Shown here: positions 29,257-36,368 of the stretch, piece by piece | How positions within the stretch are numbered: position 1 is the stretch's first letter | Layout: every line of letters begins with the position of its first letter | From: a virus | Direction: 5' to 3' (one strand) | IMG/VR virus record: IMGVR_UViG_3300024348_000125 | Span: 1-36,368 of that record | Length of the DNA stretch: 36,368 bases | Program-made: the position numbers and the translations under genes | The notes under the pieces: model-generated | Seen by the model: only the letters and a program-made list of their open reading frames with translations | What the model was told of the DNA's origin: nothing | The model's database searches: none

Positions 29257-29834
29257 TATAAACTCCTTAAATATTTATTAAATCTCTTATAGTAATCTGA
29301 ATCCTCATCCTTGGTCTTACCTCTCCAAGCATTAATGAATTCATCTACTGCATTCTTTTTGTTCTTATTCTTCTTCCACATATCACGCATCATGTCTTGG
29401 GCTAATACTTTGTATTGGCCTTTCTCTTCATCATTAAACCCAAACCCAGTACCACCGTAGTCAAACAAGCCTTCACCGAACCCAGCTCTGTCAGGTTCAT
29501 TACCAAAATGGTTAAACAATGTGGCTTGTCCTTTTAACTTAGAAGCGATGTCTTGGTTATTATCCCAGACACCTCGTTCATTCTTATAGAAGTCATCCAA
29601 CAAACCACCGGTAATCTGAACAGGACCAAAAGCAGTACTGCCTCCCGGTGTCTTACGTGCTACTGTACGTATCCAAGGGTTGTTAAATGAACCAGTCTCA
29701 GCAAATTTAAACGCGTTGTATATATCATCTTCGTTATAATCATCAAACAGGCTTGCCATATCAGTACTAGAACCAATCGAATGGGTCATAAACAGTAGGC
29801 TGCTCAAACACATTACTATAATGGTCTTCAGCAT
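29256..29834 (-). CDS. Lytic transglycosylase-like protein with hydrophobic N-terminus (192 aa)
   Basis: YNAFKFAETGSFNNPWIRTV and RKTPGGSTAFGPVQITGG form an SLT/lysozyme-type core, with Glu46 the likely catalytic acid and TAFGPVQ the usual substrate-groove strand. ATG 29834 is chosen because AAGAGG lies at the right distance; it adds MLKTIIVMCLSSLLFMTHS, a signal-like or anchor segment, overlapping the upstream gene by 68 bases. An internal ATG at 29759 (MASLFDDYNEDD) would give a soluble 167-residue form but has no ribosome site. Role: cuts peptidoglycan during DNA entry as a virion protein, or as the endolysin at lysis. Confidence 0.75.
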   Translation of the reverse strand: MLKTIIVMCLSSLLFMTHSIGSSTDMASLFDDYNEDDIYNAFKFAETGSFNNPWIRTVARKTPGGSTAFGPVQITGGLLDDFYKNERGVWDNNQDIASKLKGQATLFNHFGNEPDRAGFGEGLFDYGGTGFGFNDEEKGQYKVLAQDMMRDMWKKNKNKKNAVDEFINAWRGKTKDEDSDYYKRFNKYLRSL

Positions 29835-30525
29835 AAGCACCTCTTATTTCTGGACTAGAGAAGTCTATTTCGTTAATGTAATAATCTCTATTGGCCTCTG
29901 GGAACTGACTGTTTAGTTGCTCAAACTGGAATATATTATTAGTATATGGGTTAGAGCCGGGTACAGAACCTATAGTGCCGTTAGTATAGTTAGAGTCAAA
30001 GTCTGGACTGTTTACAAAAGCAGCCGCTCTTGGGTCAACAGGAGAACTTTCTACTTGATAAGTAACTGTACCATCCTCATTGATTGTCTCACTCCTAACA
30101 TCAGGGTTATTACCTAACAAAGAGTCCTCTGAAGAACCATAAGGAACTGTATACTCTTGGAATGGGTATGGGTTCATTATAGAAGGAGGAGCTGTGTTAG
30201 GATATGAAGGTGAACCAACAGCGATGTCCTCAATAGGTACTCCAGAACCATCAGTAGAACCATACCTAAGTAGACCACCTAACCCCATACGCTCAGCCCA
30301 CCAAGCAGCTTGCTTAGCTGTCATGTCTTCCATGCCTGTCCTGTCTATACTGGGAGAAGAAGGACCTTGTTGCTGTGCTTCTGCTTGCTGTGGGCTGTAG
30401 TCATACAAGCCCTTAGTATATGTAGGACCTTGCGTGTAATATGGATTAGGTGCTGAGGCTGGAGTACCCCATAAGTTATATGCAGCTCCTGTGTTGCTTA
30501 AACCTTGTCCGTATGTGTAAGCCAT
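29767..30525 (-). CDS. Virion protein of low complexity (252 aa)
   Basis: Rich in Tyr, Pro, Gly, Asn and Gln (LYDYSPQQAEAQQQGPSSPS; NPYPFQEYTVPYGSSEDSLL), with a short helical stretch MEDMTAKQAAWWAERMGLGG near 66-85. It looks partly disordered and may be an internal virion component or scaffold for the ejection proteins. Its start overlaps the upstream stop at 30525 and its 3' end also encodes the leader of the transglycosylase in another frame. No family recognised. Confidence 0.6.
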   Translation of the reverse strand: MAYTYGQGLSNTGAAYNLWGTPASAPNPYYTQGPTYTKGLYDYSPQQAEAQQQGPSSPSIDRTGMEDMTAKQAAWWAERMGLGGLLRYGSTDGSGVPIEDIAVGSPSYPNTAPPSIMNPYPFQEYTVPYGSSEDSLLGNNPDVRSETINEDGTVTYQVESSPVDPRAAAFVNSPDFDSNYTNGTIGSVPGSNPYTNNIFQFEQLNSQFPEANRDYYINEIDFSSPEIRGAYAEDHYSNVFEQPTVYDPFDWF

Positions 30526-31355
30526 TACTCACCTCCCCATATACTGTCCCAGCCCGGAGCACCTAGGTTGCTGTATATTTGTGCAGCAGAACCAATGCCT
30601 TGCATAAGGTTAGGACCGGGTTGTGTAGTAGTTGTAATACCAGCATTACCAATCAAAGGACTGAGGCCGGTTATTCCTGCTTGGAACTGTTGTAGCTGGT
30701 TGTAAGGTAAGTTCTGTTCAAACTGGTGTTGTGCTTGTGCATCACCAATAAGCGCCTGCTCTCTTGCTTGTTGCTGTGCACCGCTGGCTTGTAGTTGCTG
30801 GTATGGACGGAAGCCTGTATTCATAAGACTACCTGCCTGTCCAAGCGTGCCTAGTTGGTGTCCAAGGCCTTGGCTATAAGCATTACCATAAATACCTGCT
30901 GCTGCTTGTGTAGCCGCGTCTGCTGCACCAGCCATTGCTACTCCTTCTGCGATGCCTTGTCTGCTACCACCATAACCACCAGACTGTACAGCACCACTGC
31001 GGATACCGGCAAGCTGAGGTGTTAAACCTGAGTATGCCCTGTCTGCTGCTGCCTGTGCCATGCCAGTCACGTATGGGTTATTAGCCACATCCAGTACTTG
31101 GTCTGAAGTACCATATTGGAATGCACCCAAGGCAGGGTTCATTACATTAGGAGCACCTTCAACCGCGAAGTTCCTAGTGCCTTGTTGCGCAGTTAGCTGG
31201 TCAGGACTAAAGCCTGCCTGCGTCTGTCCTTGGTAGAACTGAGGCGTGAAGTTGTTATATAAGTTGGCAGCCTCACCAAAGCCCTGCTTAATGTAGGGTT
31301 GAGAAGCCTCCCACGGCTCTGAGTTTGTAGTAGTTATAGAGTCACCGAATGACAT
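30525..31355 (-). CDS. Virion protein common to marine podovirus-like phages (276 aa)
   Basis: The N-terminal pattern SEPWEASQPYIKQGFGEAAN then LYNNFTPQFYQGQTQAGFSP is one I recognise in a family of virion proteins of marine and SU10-like phages. Residues ~85-215 are an Ala/Gln/Gly-rich helical domain (GMAQAAADRAYSGLTPQLAG; SGGYGGSRQGIAEGVAMAGA). The C-terminus ends in a Pro/Gly-rich segment. The composition suggests an elongated helical internal or tail-needle-like protein. Good operon overlap with both neighbours. Exact role unknown. Confidence 0.6.
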   Translation of the reverse strand: MSFGDSITTTNSEPWEASQPYIKQGFGEAANLYNNFTPQFYQGQTQAGFSPDQLTAQQGTRNFAVEGAPNVMNPALGAFQYGTSDQVLDVANNPYVTGMAQAAADRAYSGLTPQLAGIRSGAVQSGGYGGSRQGIAEGVAMAGAADAATQAAAGIYGNAYSQGLGHQLGTLGQAGSLMNTGFRPYQQLQASGAQQQAREQALIGDAQAQHQFEQNLPYNQLQQFQAGITGLSPLIGNAGITTTTQPGPNLMQGIGSAAQIYSNLGAPGWDSIWGGE

Positions 31356-31762
31356 TAGCTTAGCTCCTTAGTATAGAATTTAATTGTTTCTTTATAGTTC
31401 AAGTTCTGTAGTACCTTACTCCAGCCTTTTCTACCAGCTAACTGCACGTACTCACAGTTGTTTTCTTTTCCAAATGCAGATAACAATGTATCTGCCTCGT
31501 CTTTCCAGTCGCTGAAGTTATTACCACCTAGTAACAAAACAACAAGTATATTCTTTTGAGGGTATGTATTTATTTTAGTAACGAAAGCACCCTCTACCTT
31601 GTTACTTAAGTTTACCCAGAGCTGCATATCCTTCATTATACAGGACTTCTTTATGTCCTCTATAGTGTACTCGCCTAGTCCGTAGTTCAACGCTGAAATC
31701 AAGTATTCTTCAACGTAAGGCCACCAGACATCAACGTCCTTTGACAGGACACCTTCTATCAT
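31355..31762 (-). CDS. GNAT-like acetyltransferase-fold protein (135 aa)
   Basis: The pattern MKDMQLWVNLSNKVEGAFVT (strands 1-2), ILVVLLLGGNNFSDWKDEAD and NCEYVQLAGRKGWSKVLQNL with a final Y.E....YTKEL follows the GNAT fold plan and resembles the acetyltransferase-like proteins found in tail clusters of many phages. The acetyl-CoA P-loop (Q/RxxGxG/A) is not obvious, so it may be structural rather than catalytic. It overlaps the upstream gene by four bases (ATGA) and abuts the next virion gene. Confidence 0.6.
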   Translation of the reverse strand: MIEGVLSKDVDVWWPYVEEYLISALNYGLGEYTIEDIKKSCIMKDMQLWVNLSNKVEGAFVTKINTYPQKNILVVLLLGGNNFSDWKDEADTLLSAFGKENNCEYVQLAGRKGWSKVLQNLNYKETIKFYTKELS

Positions 31763-32028
31763 GCGTGTGTAAACTGAATCTTGTGCCAGTGTCCGTCAAC
31801 ACCGTCATAATAATACAAAGCTTTGCCGTGTCCCGGATTCCAGTCAGTACCATCTGCGTACCTTATGTCACCGTCACGTGGTCTTACAGGAGCTACGTGT
31901 GAAACTTCCATATGCCCGTCAGCAATATTACCAATAACAAAGGATATTCTCTCAAGCTCTCTTTGTAAATAAGCAGGTATGTCTTTTATGTCATCAGGAA
32001 CAGGGTTTTTTGTATAGCGTATACTCAT
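31759..32028 (-). CDS. Small virion-associated protein (89 aa)
   Basis: Starts MSIRYTKNPVPDDIKDIPAY, followed by LQRELERISFVIGNI and a beta-rich second half (RPRDGDIRYADGTDWNPGHG, then KALYYYDGVDGHWHKIQ). The 'P.P.......LPAYL..EL..I' and 'P..P..GDIRYADGT.WNPG.G.G.Y.Y..G.W' patterns are familiar from marine phage tail clusters. Overlaps both neighbours by four bases. Probably a small tail or fibre-connecting protein. Confidence 0.65.
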   Translation of the reverse strand: MSIRYTKNPVPDDIKDIPAYLQRELERISFVIGNIADGHMEVSHVAPVRPRDGDIRYADGTDWNPGHGKALYYYDGVDGHWHKIQFTHA

Positions 32029-33575
32029 ACACCAGTGCCTCTGTTACCTGAAGGCTTCCAATGAAGCTCTAGGTTAGTTAAACTCCAGTGGTTAGAGTCT
32101 TGTGATTGTAATTTAACACTGACGTACTTACCATTAGCTCTTACCGGTATATCAGAGTGAGTGCCCGGGGTAATACTGTAAGGACCTTTCCAAGATACAC
32201 CTGCGTTAGGCACACTCTCTGTTCCTACATAGAAATCAACAGAACCGTTGCCTTCTATATGAGGCACAATCTTTTGTATGCTTTTATTCAAGGTAGTACC
32301 TAGAGACATGCCAGTCTTCTCTACCCAAGATAAATAATCAGAGCCTGAGTTTTGGAACGTGTCAACCTTTCTTAATTTACTGTTTGTTGAAGCAATAAGA
32401 AGTGCTGTTTGTGTAGGATTGAATCCTGTAAAGTTCCAGTCTGTGTCGTCAGAGTCCCAGCTATTAGTATCAGAGTCCCAGTCTTGTGTGTATGAACTAG
32501 AGTCATTTACAATACCCGGTGCTATGAAAGAAGCACTAGGTAGGTCTCTCTTAGACCACATATTAGTAGAGTAGTTCCAAACATAAGCCAAGTCACATTC
32601 TCCTGAGCTTGCTTGAGAAGGAATACAAACCCACATTTCACTGTCTTTGTGGTTAGCAGTGACAAAAGTATTCTTATAATGTGTGCTGTTTATAGCACTG
32701 AATATTTCATCTTTAATAACTCTGTCAGCAACTGATTGTTTAGTTTGTCCGTTGTGTATGTAAATATCATTTACTCCAACAACAAAATGTTTGTCATCAA
32801 AAGACTGTACGCAGTCCCTAGAGAGAATACCTGATTCTGAGAACACCTGAGAGAAACTGAATATAAAAGCACCACCTACGTGGGACATATTATACACACT
32901 GTCTTCTTTATAAATGAAATTGTAATCCTTTAAAGGAAGGCAATCAATAATAACACCGTCAGTTTCTGACAGGTCAACGTAACCAGTGTCTTTTGTTGCG
33001 TCACTGTAGTCCCAAGAAGTAGGAACACTTCCAGCGTCAGCAGGATTAGACCACATAACTCTGTAAGGGTACTCTGCTACCGAAGCTGTACCAAAATTCT
33101 CAGTAACATTCAAAGCTACCAGAAACTCTTTGAAAGGTCTAATGACTTTTGCTCTTGAGTCGGCTGTCCAGTTACTTAAGTCAGTACACGCAGCAGCAGC
33201 AGAGCCAAACTGTTGTGGAGCGTCTGTTCCGTTATTCAACACAGCAACACCACCTAAGACACCACCGTTCCAGTCACCTTGTGTAGCCGTGTAACCACCG
33301 CTTGCTCTTGTTATAGCTGTGTGTGTAGAACCACTGAGTTTATATATAGCCGCTGCACCTGCATATAACCATAGGCTTGCAGACTGAAAAGGTAACAACC
33401 AATAAGGTGCTATGGAGGTGCTGCCAAAGACATCAGCAGTTCCTGTTGCTTTCTTTGTAAGGTCGTTATCAAATACAATATTATTGCCGTTAGTCCATGT
33501 TGTCTCTGGTAGCTCATAGACACTTATGTCTGTGTTAATACCGTTCAGGTTCAGTTTAGTTATTTGACTAGGCAT
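32025..33575 (-). CDS. Tail stabilisation/nozzle protein, P22 gp10-like (516 aa)
   Basis: MPSQITKLNLNGINTDISVY then ELPETTWTNGNNIVFDNDLT is the common N-terminus of the phage stabilisation protein family that plugs the portal-adaptor complex and forms the tail hub or nozzle in short-tailed phages. The body is beta-propeller-like with repeated W/Y-rich strands (LPFQSASLWLYAGAAAIYKL; EMWVCIPSQ; LAYVWNYSTNMWSKRDLPSA). Asp-rich repeat WDSDTNSWDSDDTDW near 370-385 may bind calcium. Length normal. Its presence supports a short-tailed virion. Confidence 0.8.
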   Translation of the reverse strand: MPSQITKLNLNGINTDISVYELPETTWTNGNNIVFDNDLTKKATGTADVFGSTSIAPYWLLPFQSASLWLYAGAAAIYKLSGSTHTAITRASGGYTATQGDWNGGVLGGVAVLNNGTDAPQQFGSAAAACTDLSNWTADSRAKVIRPFKEFLVALNVTENFGTASVAEYPYRVMWSNPADAGSVPTSWDYSDATKDTGYVDLSETDGVIIDCLPLKDYNFIYKEDSVYNMSHVGGAFIFSFSQVFSESGILSRDCVQSFDDKHFVVGVNDIYIHNGQTKQSVADRVIKDEIFSAINSTHYKNTFVTANHKDSEMWVCIPSQASSGECDLAYVWNYSTNMWSKRDLPSASFIAPGIVNDSSSYTQDWDSDTNSWDSDDTDWNFTGFNPTQTALLIASTNSKLRKVDTFQNSGSDYLSWVEKTGMSLGTTLNKSIQKIVPHIEGNGSVDFYVGTESVPNAGVSWKGPYSITPGTHSDIPVRANGKYVSVKLQSQDSNHWSLTNLELHWKPSGNRGTGV

Positions 33576-34434
33576 ATGTATATCCGTTAGTTACAATAGC
33601 TGTTCCAGCAGCACCGCCTGTACCTCCTGAGCCTTCTTTATCACCACTTGTTCCACCACCACTCCCAGAGCTTCCGTTAGAGCCAGCCTGACCCTGTGCA
33701 CCACCATTTCCGCCAGCACCACCAGTCGCGTGACCGTGAATGTTAGCTTTCGCAGCACCACCAGTACCGTAAGTGTTAAACCCACCTGCTTGGCCAATGT
33801 TACCGTTGGTGTTGTTATCACTTACCGCAACACCTGCCGCACCAGCAGCTCCATATGAAGCACCACCGCCACCACCAGAGCCGCCTGTTATATCCTCATT
33901 TCCGACAGAGTGTTCGTGGAAGGCTGAACCACCACCTGCACCACCACCTCCTCCACCAAGGATTGAGCCATTGTTAGTAAGTGTTATGTTTGTTTCTAAA
34001 CTAAGAGCAGAACCACCTGTACCACCAGCACCACCATTGTTCACTGTACCAGAGCCAGAGCCATTTCCAGCACCACCTGCTCCACCTGCTCCACCACCAC
34101 CATATATGTAGCCGTTGTTTATAATGGTCAGGTTTCCACCATAGCCTGTGCCTGTCTTAAGAGCAGGGACTGTAGGGTCATCTGAATATACATACACCCC
34201 AGAGTTAATAGTTATTATTACATCATAGAACTTGTCAATACCTGCTAGTTCGTCTAAGTCTAGCTTATTAGTATTAGAGGACACAGTATAAGACCACACA
34301 CTACGATGTGCTTCTTTCCAAACACCTCCATCCTTTACGTGTACTTTCTTAGTACGCTTCCAAGTTCCACCATCTTTGATGTGAACCTCTTCAGCCTCCT
34401 TGAATGTACCTGCGTCTTTTACCTTAATAGTCAT
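33568..34434 (-). CDS. Glycine-rich receptor-binding tail protein (288 aa)
   Basis: The N-terminal ~50 residues hold three copies of a VKDGGTWKxAxxVHI unit (KVKDAGTFKEAEEVHIKDGG; KKVHVKDGGVWKEAH). The next ~60 residues are beta (VIITINSGVYVYS, LTIINNGYIYGG). From ~112 to 277 the chain alternates glycine-rich runs (GGGGAGGAGG, GGGGGGAGGG, GGSGGGGGAS) with short variable segments. This is the plan of T-even-type gp38 adhesins with polyglycine-II helices, where the segments between Gly runs are the receptor-contacting loops. It lies in the fibre cluster. Host-specificity role is inferred by analogy. Confidence 0.7.
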   Translation of the reverse strand: MTIKVKDAGTFKEAEEVHIKDGGTWKRTKKVHVKDGGVWKEAHRSVWSYTVSSNTNKLDLDELAGIDKFYDVIITINSGVYVYSDDPTVPALKTGTGYGGNLTIINNGYIYGGGGAGGAGGAGNGSGSGTVNNGGAGGTGGSALSLETNITLTNNGSILGGGGGGAGGGSAFHEHSVGNEDITGGSGGGGGASYGAAGAAGVAVSDNNTNGNIGQAGGFNTYGTGGAAKANIHGHATGGAGGNGGAQGQAGSNGSSGSGGGTSGDKEGSGGTGGAAGTAIVTNGYTYA

Positions 34435-34437
34435 TTA

Positions 34438-34800
34438 CTATACCTGATAATGTACGTCACCATTAGAACCAGCACTAGGGGAAGAGGTACTGATTGTACG
34501 TGTACCAAAACCATTGGCTGTTGTCGTATCAGTAATGTTTACAAGGGTTGCTTGCTTAGTACCTACTGATGTTGTCAACGCACCTAGTTGTGTTTGTATA
34601 GCACTTGTAACACCGACAGTGTGGTTAAGCTGCTCATGTGTGGCTGTAACAGCACCAGTGATGCCCGGGAAAGACAGCTTAAGAGTATTCTTAATACCTC
34701 TAAGGTGTTCGTCACCAAATGACTTTGCGTCCGAACTCGCGGGGTTGCTAGAGTTTAGGTTGTTTAGGTACTTAGTACCTGTTAAATCTTCTGTTGCCAT
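34438..34800 (-). CDS. Short tail fibre/attachment protein (120 aa)
   Basis: LNNLNSSNPASSDAKSFGDE, then HLRGIKNTLKLSFPGITGAV and TATHEQLNHTVGVTSA, is a conserved fibre N-terminal module in many phages (residues ~12-68); it usually precedes longer fibres. The rest is Thr/Ser-rich and ends SSPSAGSNGDVHYQV, another familiar short fibre end. Here both ends are joined in a minimal protein. Probably a fibre-joining or short fibre protein acting with the glycine-rich protein that follows it three bases later. Confidence 0.7.
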   Translation of the reverse strand: MATEDLTGTKYLNNLNSSNPASSDAKSFGDEHLRGIKNTLKLSFPGITGAVTATHEQLNHTVGVTSAIQTQLGALTTSVGTKQATLVNITDTTTANGFGTRTISTSSPSAGSNGDVHYQV

Positions 34801-34819
34801 ATTAGTTTCCTTTTGTTTG

Positions 34820-35251
34820 TTATTTGCCCTTAGCTAGTTGTGCGCCGAAGTAGAACTCTACAATCATAGTTGCCCAAGCAAATACTTCGTTAAATTTAAT
34901 CAAACCTCGTACTGTTACGTACTCAATCTGGTCTGGTGTAATAGTAAAACCCAGTAGGCTAAAGCCTTCTCTTACTGTAGGTATTACAGTTTCTACGTTG
35001 AATAATACTGGTGCTACTTGCGTGAATATTATTAAACCTAGAATAGCAAAGATGATGAACCTTCTGTTCCAAGCAGCCATTGGTGACTCTTTGTCAGCAG
35101 CGTCTCTTGCTTTGTTAATAGACTTGTTCTTAGCAGCAAACGACTCAAGCATTAGCTTCTGACCGTCTGTTGCAGCCTGACTGCGTATCGCTAAGAGTTT
35201 GGCAAAGAACCCCAGTAGTATTGGTGCTGCGTTAGTTAGTATGGTTATCAT
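34820..35251 (-). CDS. Holin-like protein with three membrane segments (143 aa)
   Basis: Three apolar segments at about residues 5-22 (LTNAAPILLGFFAKLLAI), 64-84 (FIIFAILGLIIFTQVAPVLF) and 118-140 (FAWATMIVEFYFGAQLA), with an amphipathic helix (LMLESFAAKNKSINKARD) between the first two. The AAWNRRFI run ahead of the second segment and three-TM plan resemble the 3-TM holin family found in gene transfer agents and phages. It is followed by fibre genes and preceded by three other small membrane proteins. Expected to permeabilise the inner membrane at lysis. Confidence 0.7.
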   Translation of the reverse strand: MITILTNAAPILLGFFAKLLAIRSQAATDGQKLMLESFAAKNKSINKARDAADKESPMAAWNRRFIIFAILGLIIFTQVAPVLFNVETVIPTVREGFSLLGFTITPDQIEYVTVRGLIKFNEVFAWATMIVEFYFGAQLAKGK

Positions 35252-35454
35252 TATTGACTCCCTGTGTATAGTTCATAAGCCTGTTGTGCTGTCTCAATCT
35301 TCGTTTCCAGTACAATTACTCTGTTCATATTCTGGTCTGATAGTTCTTTCAGGTACTCTAGGCTGTTGACCTTGTTGGTTAATTGTCCGTAAGTGAACAC
35401 AATTCCCCCAATAATGCCAAGTAAGGTTAATAGTGTAGGTGTGTCTATCTTCAC
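35251..35454 (-). CDS. Small membrane protein with coiled coil (67 aa)
   Basis: One N-terminal membrane helix (PTLLTLLGIIGGIVFTYGQL, residues 6-25) followed by a heptad-like helix (VNSLEYLKELSDQNMNRVIV, then LETKIETAQQAYE). This topology fits an i-spanin or antiholin. It overlaps both neighbours in ATGA/TAATG style. Lysis role inferred from location. Confidence 0.6.
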   Translation of the reverse strand: MKIDTPTLLTLLGIIGGIVFTYGQLTNKVNSLEYLKELSDQNMNRVIVLETKIETAQQAYELYTGSQ

Positions 35455-35654
35455 TTAAATGCGTCCTCGAGCAAGCCACTTAGTTTCTCCTTTAGTCTGT
35501 CCTCTGCTTTCTGTTTAACTACTTCTTCTACTTGGTCTGTACCCACTGTGATGAAAGCATCTGTAACAACACCTTCTAACCAGCTATAGCCAGCGAATAA
35601 GCCAGTTGAGCCAATGGCTAATAGTAGTAGGTATCGTTTAATCTTCTTCATCAT
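35451..35654 (-). CDS. Small membrane or signal-bearing protein (67 aa)
   Basis: Basic N-terminus MMKKIKRY followed by a hydrophobic stretch (LLLLAIGSTGLFAGYSWL) and a soluble charged helix (GTDQVEEVVKQKAEDRLKEK). There is no lipobox cysteine, so it is not an obvious o-spanin. Could be a signal-anchored periplasmic protein. Member of the overlapping membrane-protein cluster that may form the lysis cassette. Confidence 0.6.
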   Translation of the reverse strand: MMKKIKRYLLLLAIGSTGLFAGYSWLEGVVTDAFITVGTDQVEEVVKQKAEDRLKEKLSGLLEDAFK

Positions 35655-35902
35655 CGTATTGGGGTGCTGTGGATAATCTCAATCATCCTATCCAGCTTGT
35701 TATCAATCCTAGCAAACATCTCTTTGTTGTCTGTCTGCATATCAATAATCTGCAGTTGCATATTGTTCTGGTTAGCTTGTAGAACAGCAATGTCTTTACC
35801 GATGTCTGTTATATAAATCAATGCTCCAAAGATTAGGGCTGCTGTTGTCACTAGGTGACTGACACTTACTGACCTGCTTAAATGCCACTTATCTTGACTC
35901 AT
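35651..35902 (-). CDS. Small membrane protein with coiled coil (83 aa)
   Basis: Membrane helix at about residues 15-33 (HLVTTAALIFGALIYITDIG) followed by a long heptad helix (IAVLQANQNNMQLQIIDMQT, then NKEMFARIDNKLDRMIEII). Many phages carry proteins of this plan next to holins. It could be an antiholin, holin or i-spanin. Its stop overlaps the next start (TGATG). Confidence 0.6.
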   Translation of the reverse strand: MSQDKWHLSRSVSVSHLVTTAALIFGALIYITDIGKDIAVLQANQNNMQLQIIDMQTDNKEMFARIDNKLDRMIEIIHSTPIR

Positions 35903-35905
35903 CCG

Positions 35906-36368
35906 TTACACCTTGGTCAGTGAAACAAAACTTGGGTCAACTTCATCTGTAGGATTAGCTGTCCAGCCACCTGTTACCATATTAATCTCTTGTGTTACTG
36001 GGTCGTTTAACTCAGGTCCGTATGTCTCAACACCTTCTTCAGACGTGTGCTTTACCTTAGTTACCAGTGTGTACGGAGTAGCCTCATAAGCCATAATATC
36101 TTCAAGGGTAGTCAAAGCATTTACCTCTGCTTCCTTAGTTGCTTGGTCAGCATAGATAGCACTGGCGTATGTCTCAATCTCTGTTGGTACAGCCTTACCA
36201 CCTTTAGATGCTCTTGACCAGTACCAATCTACTTCACCTTGCTTGGAAGTTACTTGAGAGTTAATCTGTCCTAGCATTCCTTCTTTGAGTGTGTCTACAT
36301 CTCTAGCTATAGACTCTGGTGTTCCAACTACTGAGCCGTCTGTCTCTACGTTGGTTACGTTTCCTGTC
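35906..36368 (-). CDS. Tail-associated protein, 5' end beyond window edge
   Basis: The frame remains open to the right edge, reading TGNVTNVETDGSVVGTPESI upstream of the first internal Met at 36277, so the N-terminus is missing. Residues include VDWYWSRASKGGKAVPTEIE, TYASAIYADQATKEAEVNAL and EAEVNALTTLEDI. The 'DWYW.R...GG.AVP.EI..YA..I......KEAE..AL...EDI' pattern loosely resembles phage tail-fibre assembly chaperones. It is placed between a fibre region beyond the edge and the lysis-like cluster. Function tentative. Confidence 0.55.
   Translation of the reverse strand, partial: TGNVTNVETDGSVVGTPESIARDVDTLKEGMLGQINSQVTSKQGEVDWYWSRASKGGKAVPTEIETYASAIYADQATKEAEVNALTTLEDIMAYEATPYTLVTKVKHTSEEGVETYGPELNDPVTQEINMVTGGWTANPTDEVDPSFVSLTKV

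Noticed and set aside
33773-34111. Pro-rich plus-strand frame (PPAPPPPPP)
   Set aside because: It is the antisense reading of the polyglycine runs of the adhesin gene.
35451-35654. o-spanin lipoprotein
   Set aside because: No cysteine follows the hydrophobic segment, so there is no lipobox.
1-36368. Integrase, excisionase, CI/Cro-like switch, tRNA genes or attachment site
   Set aside because: Looked for on both strands by motif and found none; the 22-base repeats at 10374 and 11205 are too close and lack an integrase to be called att sites.

Overview
The window reads as one tailed-phage genome segment of the marine podovirus type, with a T7-like replication module combined with an SU10-like capsid and portal set. 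The SU10-type (DUF5309-like) major capsid protein, long Gln-rich portal, P22 gp10-like stabilisation protein, LamG/collagen/glycine-rich fibres, class II ribonucleotide reductase and short family A DNA polymerase all fit phages of marine Gram-negative bacteria. I see no integrase, repressor-like lysogeny module, phage RNA polymerase, tRNA or CRISPR array. A virulent lifestyle with host-polymerase transcription is therefore the simplest reading. The exact host cannot be named from the sequence.

Layout: positions 1-9716 are minus-strand late genes. In transcription order they are small terminase, large terminase, a 47-residue protein, portal, an 82-residue protein, scaffold, major capsid (followed by a UUCG-capped terminator), a 98-residue protein, head-tail adaptor, and then collagen-like and LamG fibre proteins running off the left edge. 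Positions 9717-11296 form a control region. Inside it sits a plus-strand gene of unlike composition (10522-11055) with its own promoter and terminator, flanked by two copies of a 22-base repeat centred on a 13-base palindrome. Positions 11297-14899 hold a dense run of small early genes, including one HhH-GPD glycosylase-like protein. Positions 15179-24199 hold the plus-strand replication and nucleotide module: SSB, primase-helicase, DNA polymerase, winged-helix protein, DUF3310, Fe-S RecB/Cas4-type exonuclease, B12-dependent RNR, RusA and a possible PD-(D/E)XK nuclease. Positions 24183-36368 are again minus-strand late genes. From right to left they are a partial tail-associated gene, four small membrane proteins (likely lysis), short fibre, glycine-rich adhesin, stabilisation protein, GNAT-like protein, several virion proteins, a virion or lytic transglycosylase, a 1099-residue ejection-type protein, and an ADP-ribosyltransferase-like protein.

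Both edges cut minus-strand genes. If the molecule is circular or permuted, the genome is essentially two divergent transcription units leaving one control region near 9.7-11.3 kb and colliding at 24183-24199, where the two terminal genes overlap tail to tail by 17 bases. A degenerate 16-23-base element occurs twice in each of the two large AT-rich control regions (9.8-9.9 kb and 14.9-15.0 kb) and is a candidate phage-specific operator. The points most worth following are the autonomous gene cassette, the shared element, the probably ejected ADP-ribosyltransferase, the glycosylase-like early protein, and the transglycosylase whose hydrophobic leader is overprinted on the upstream gene.
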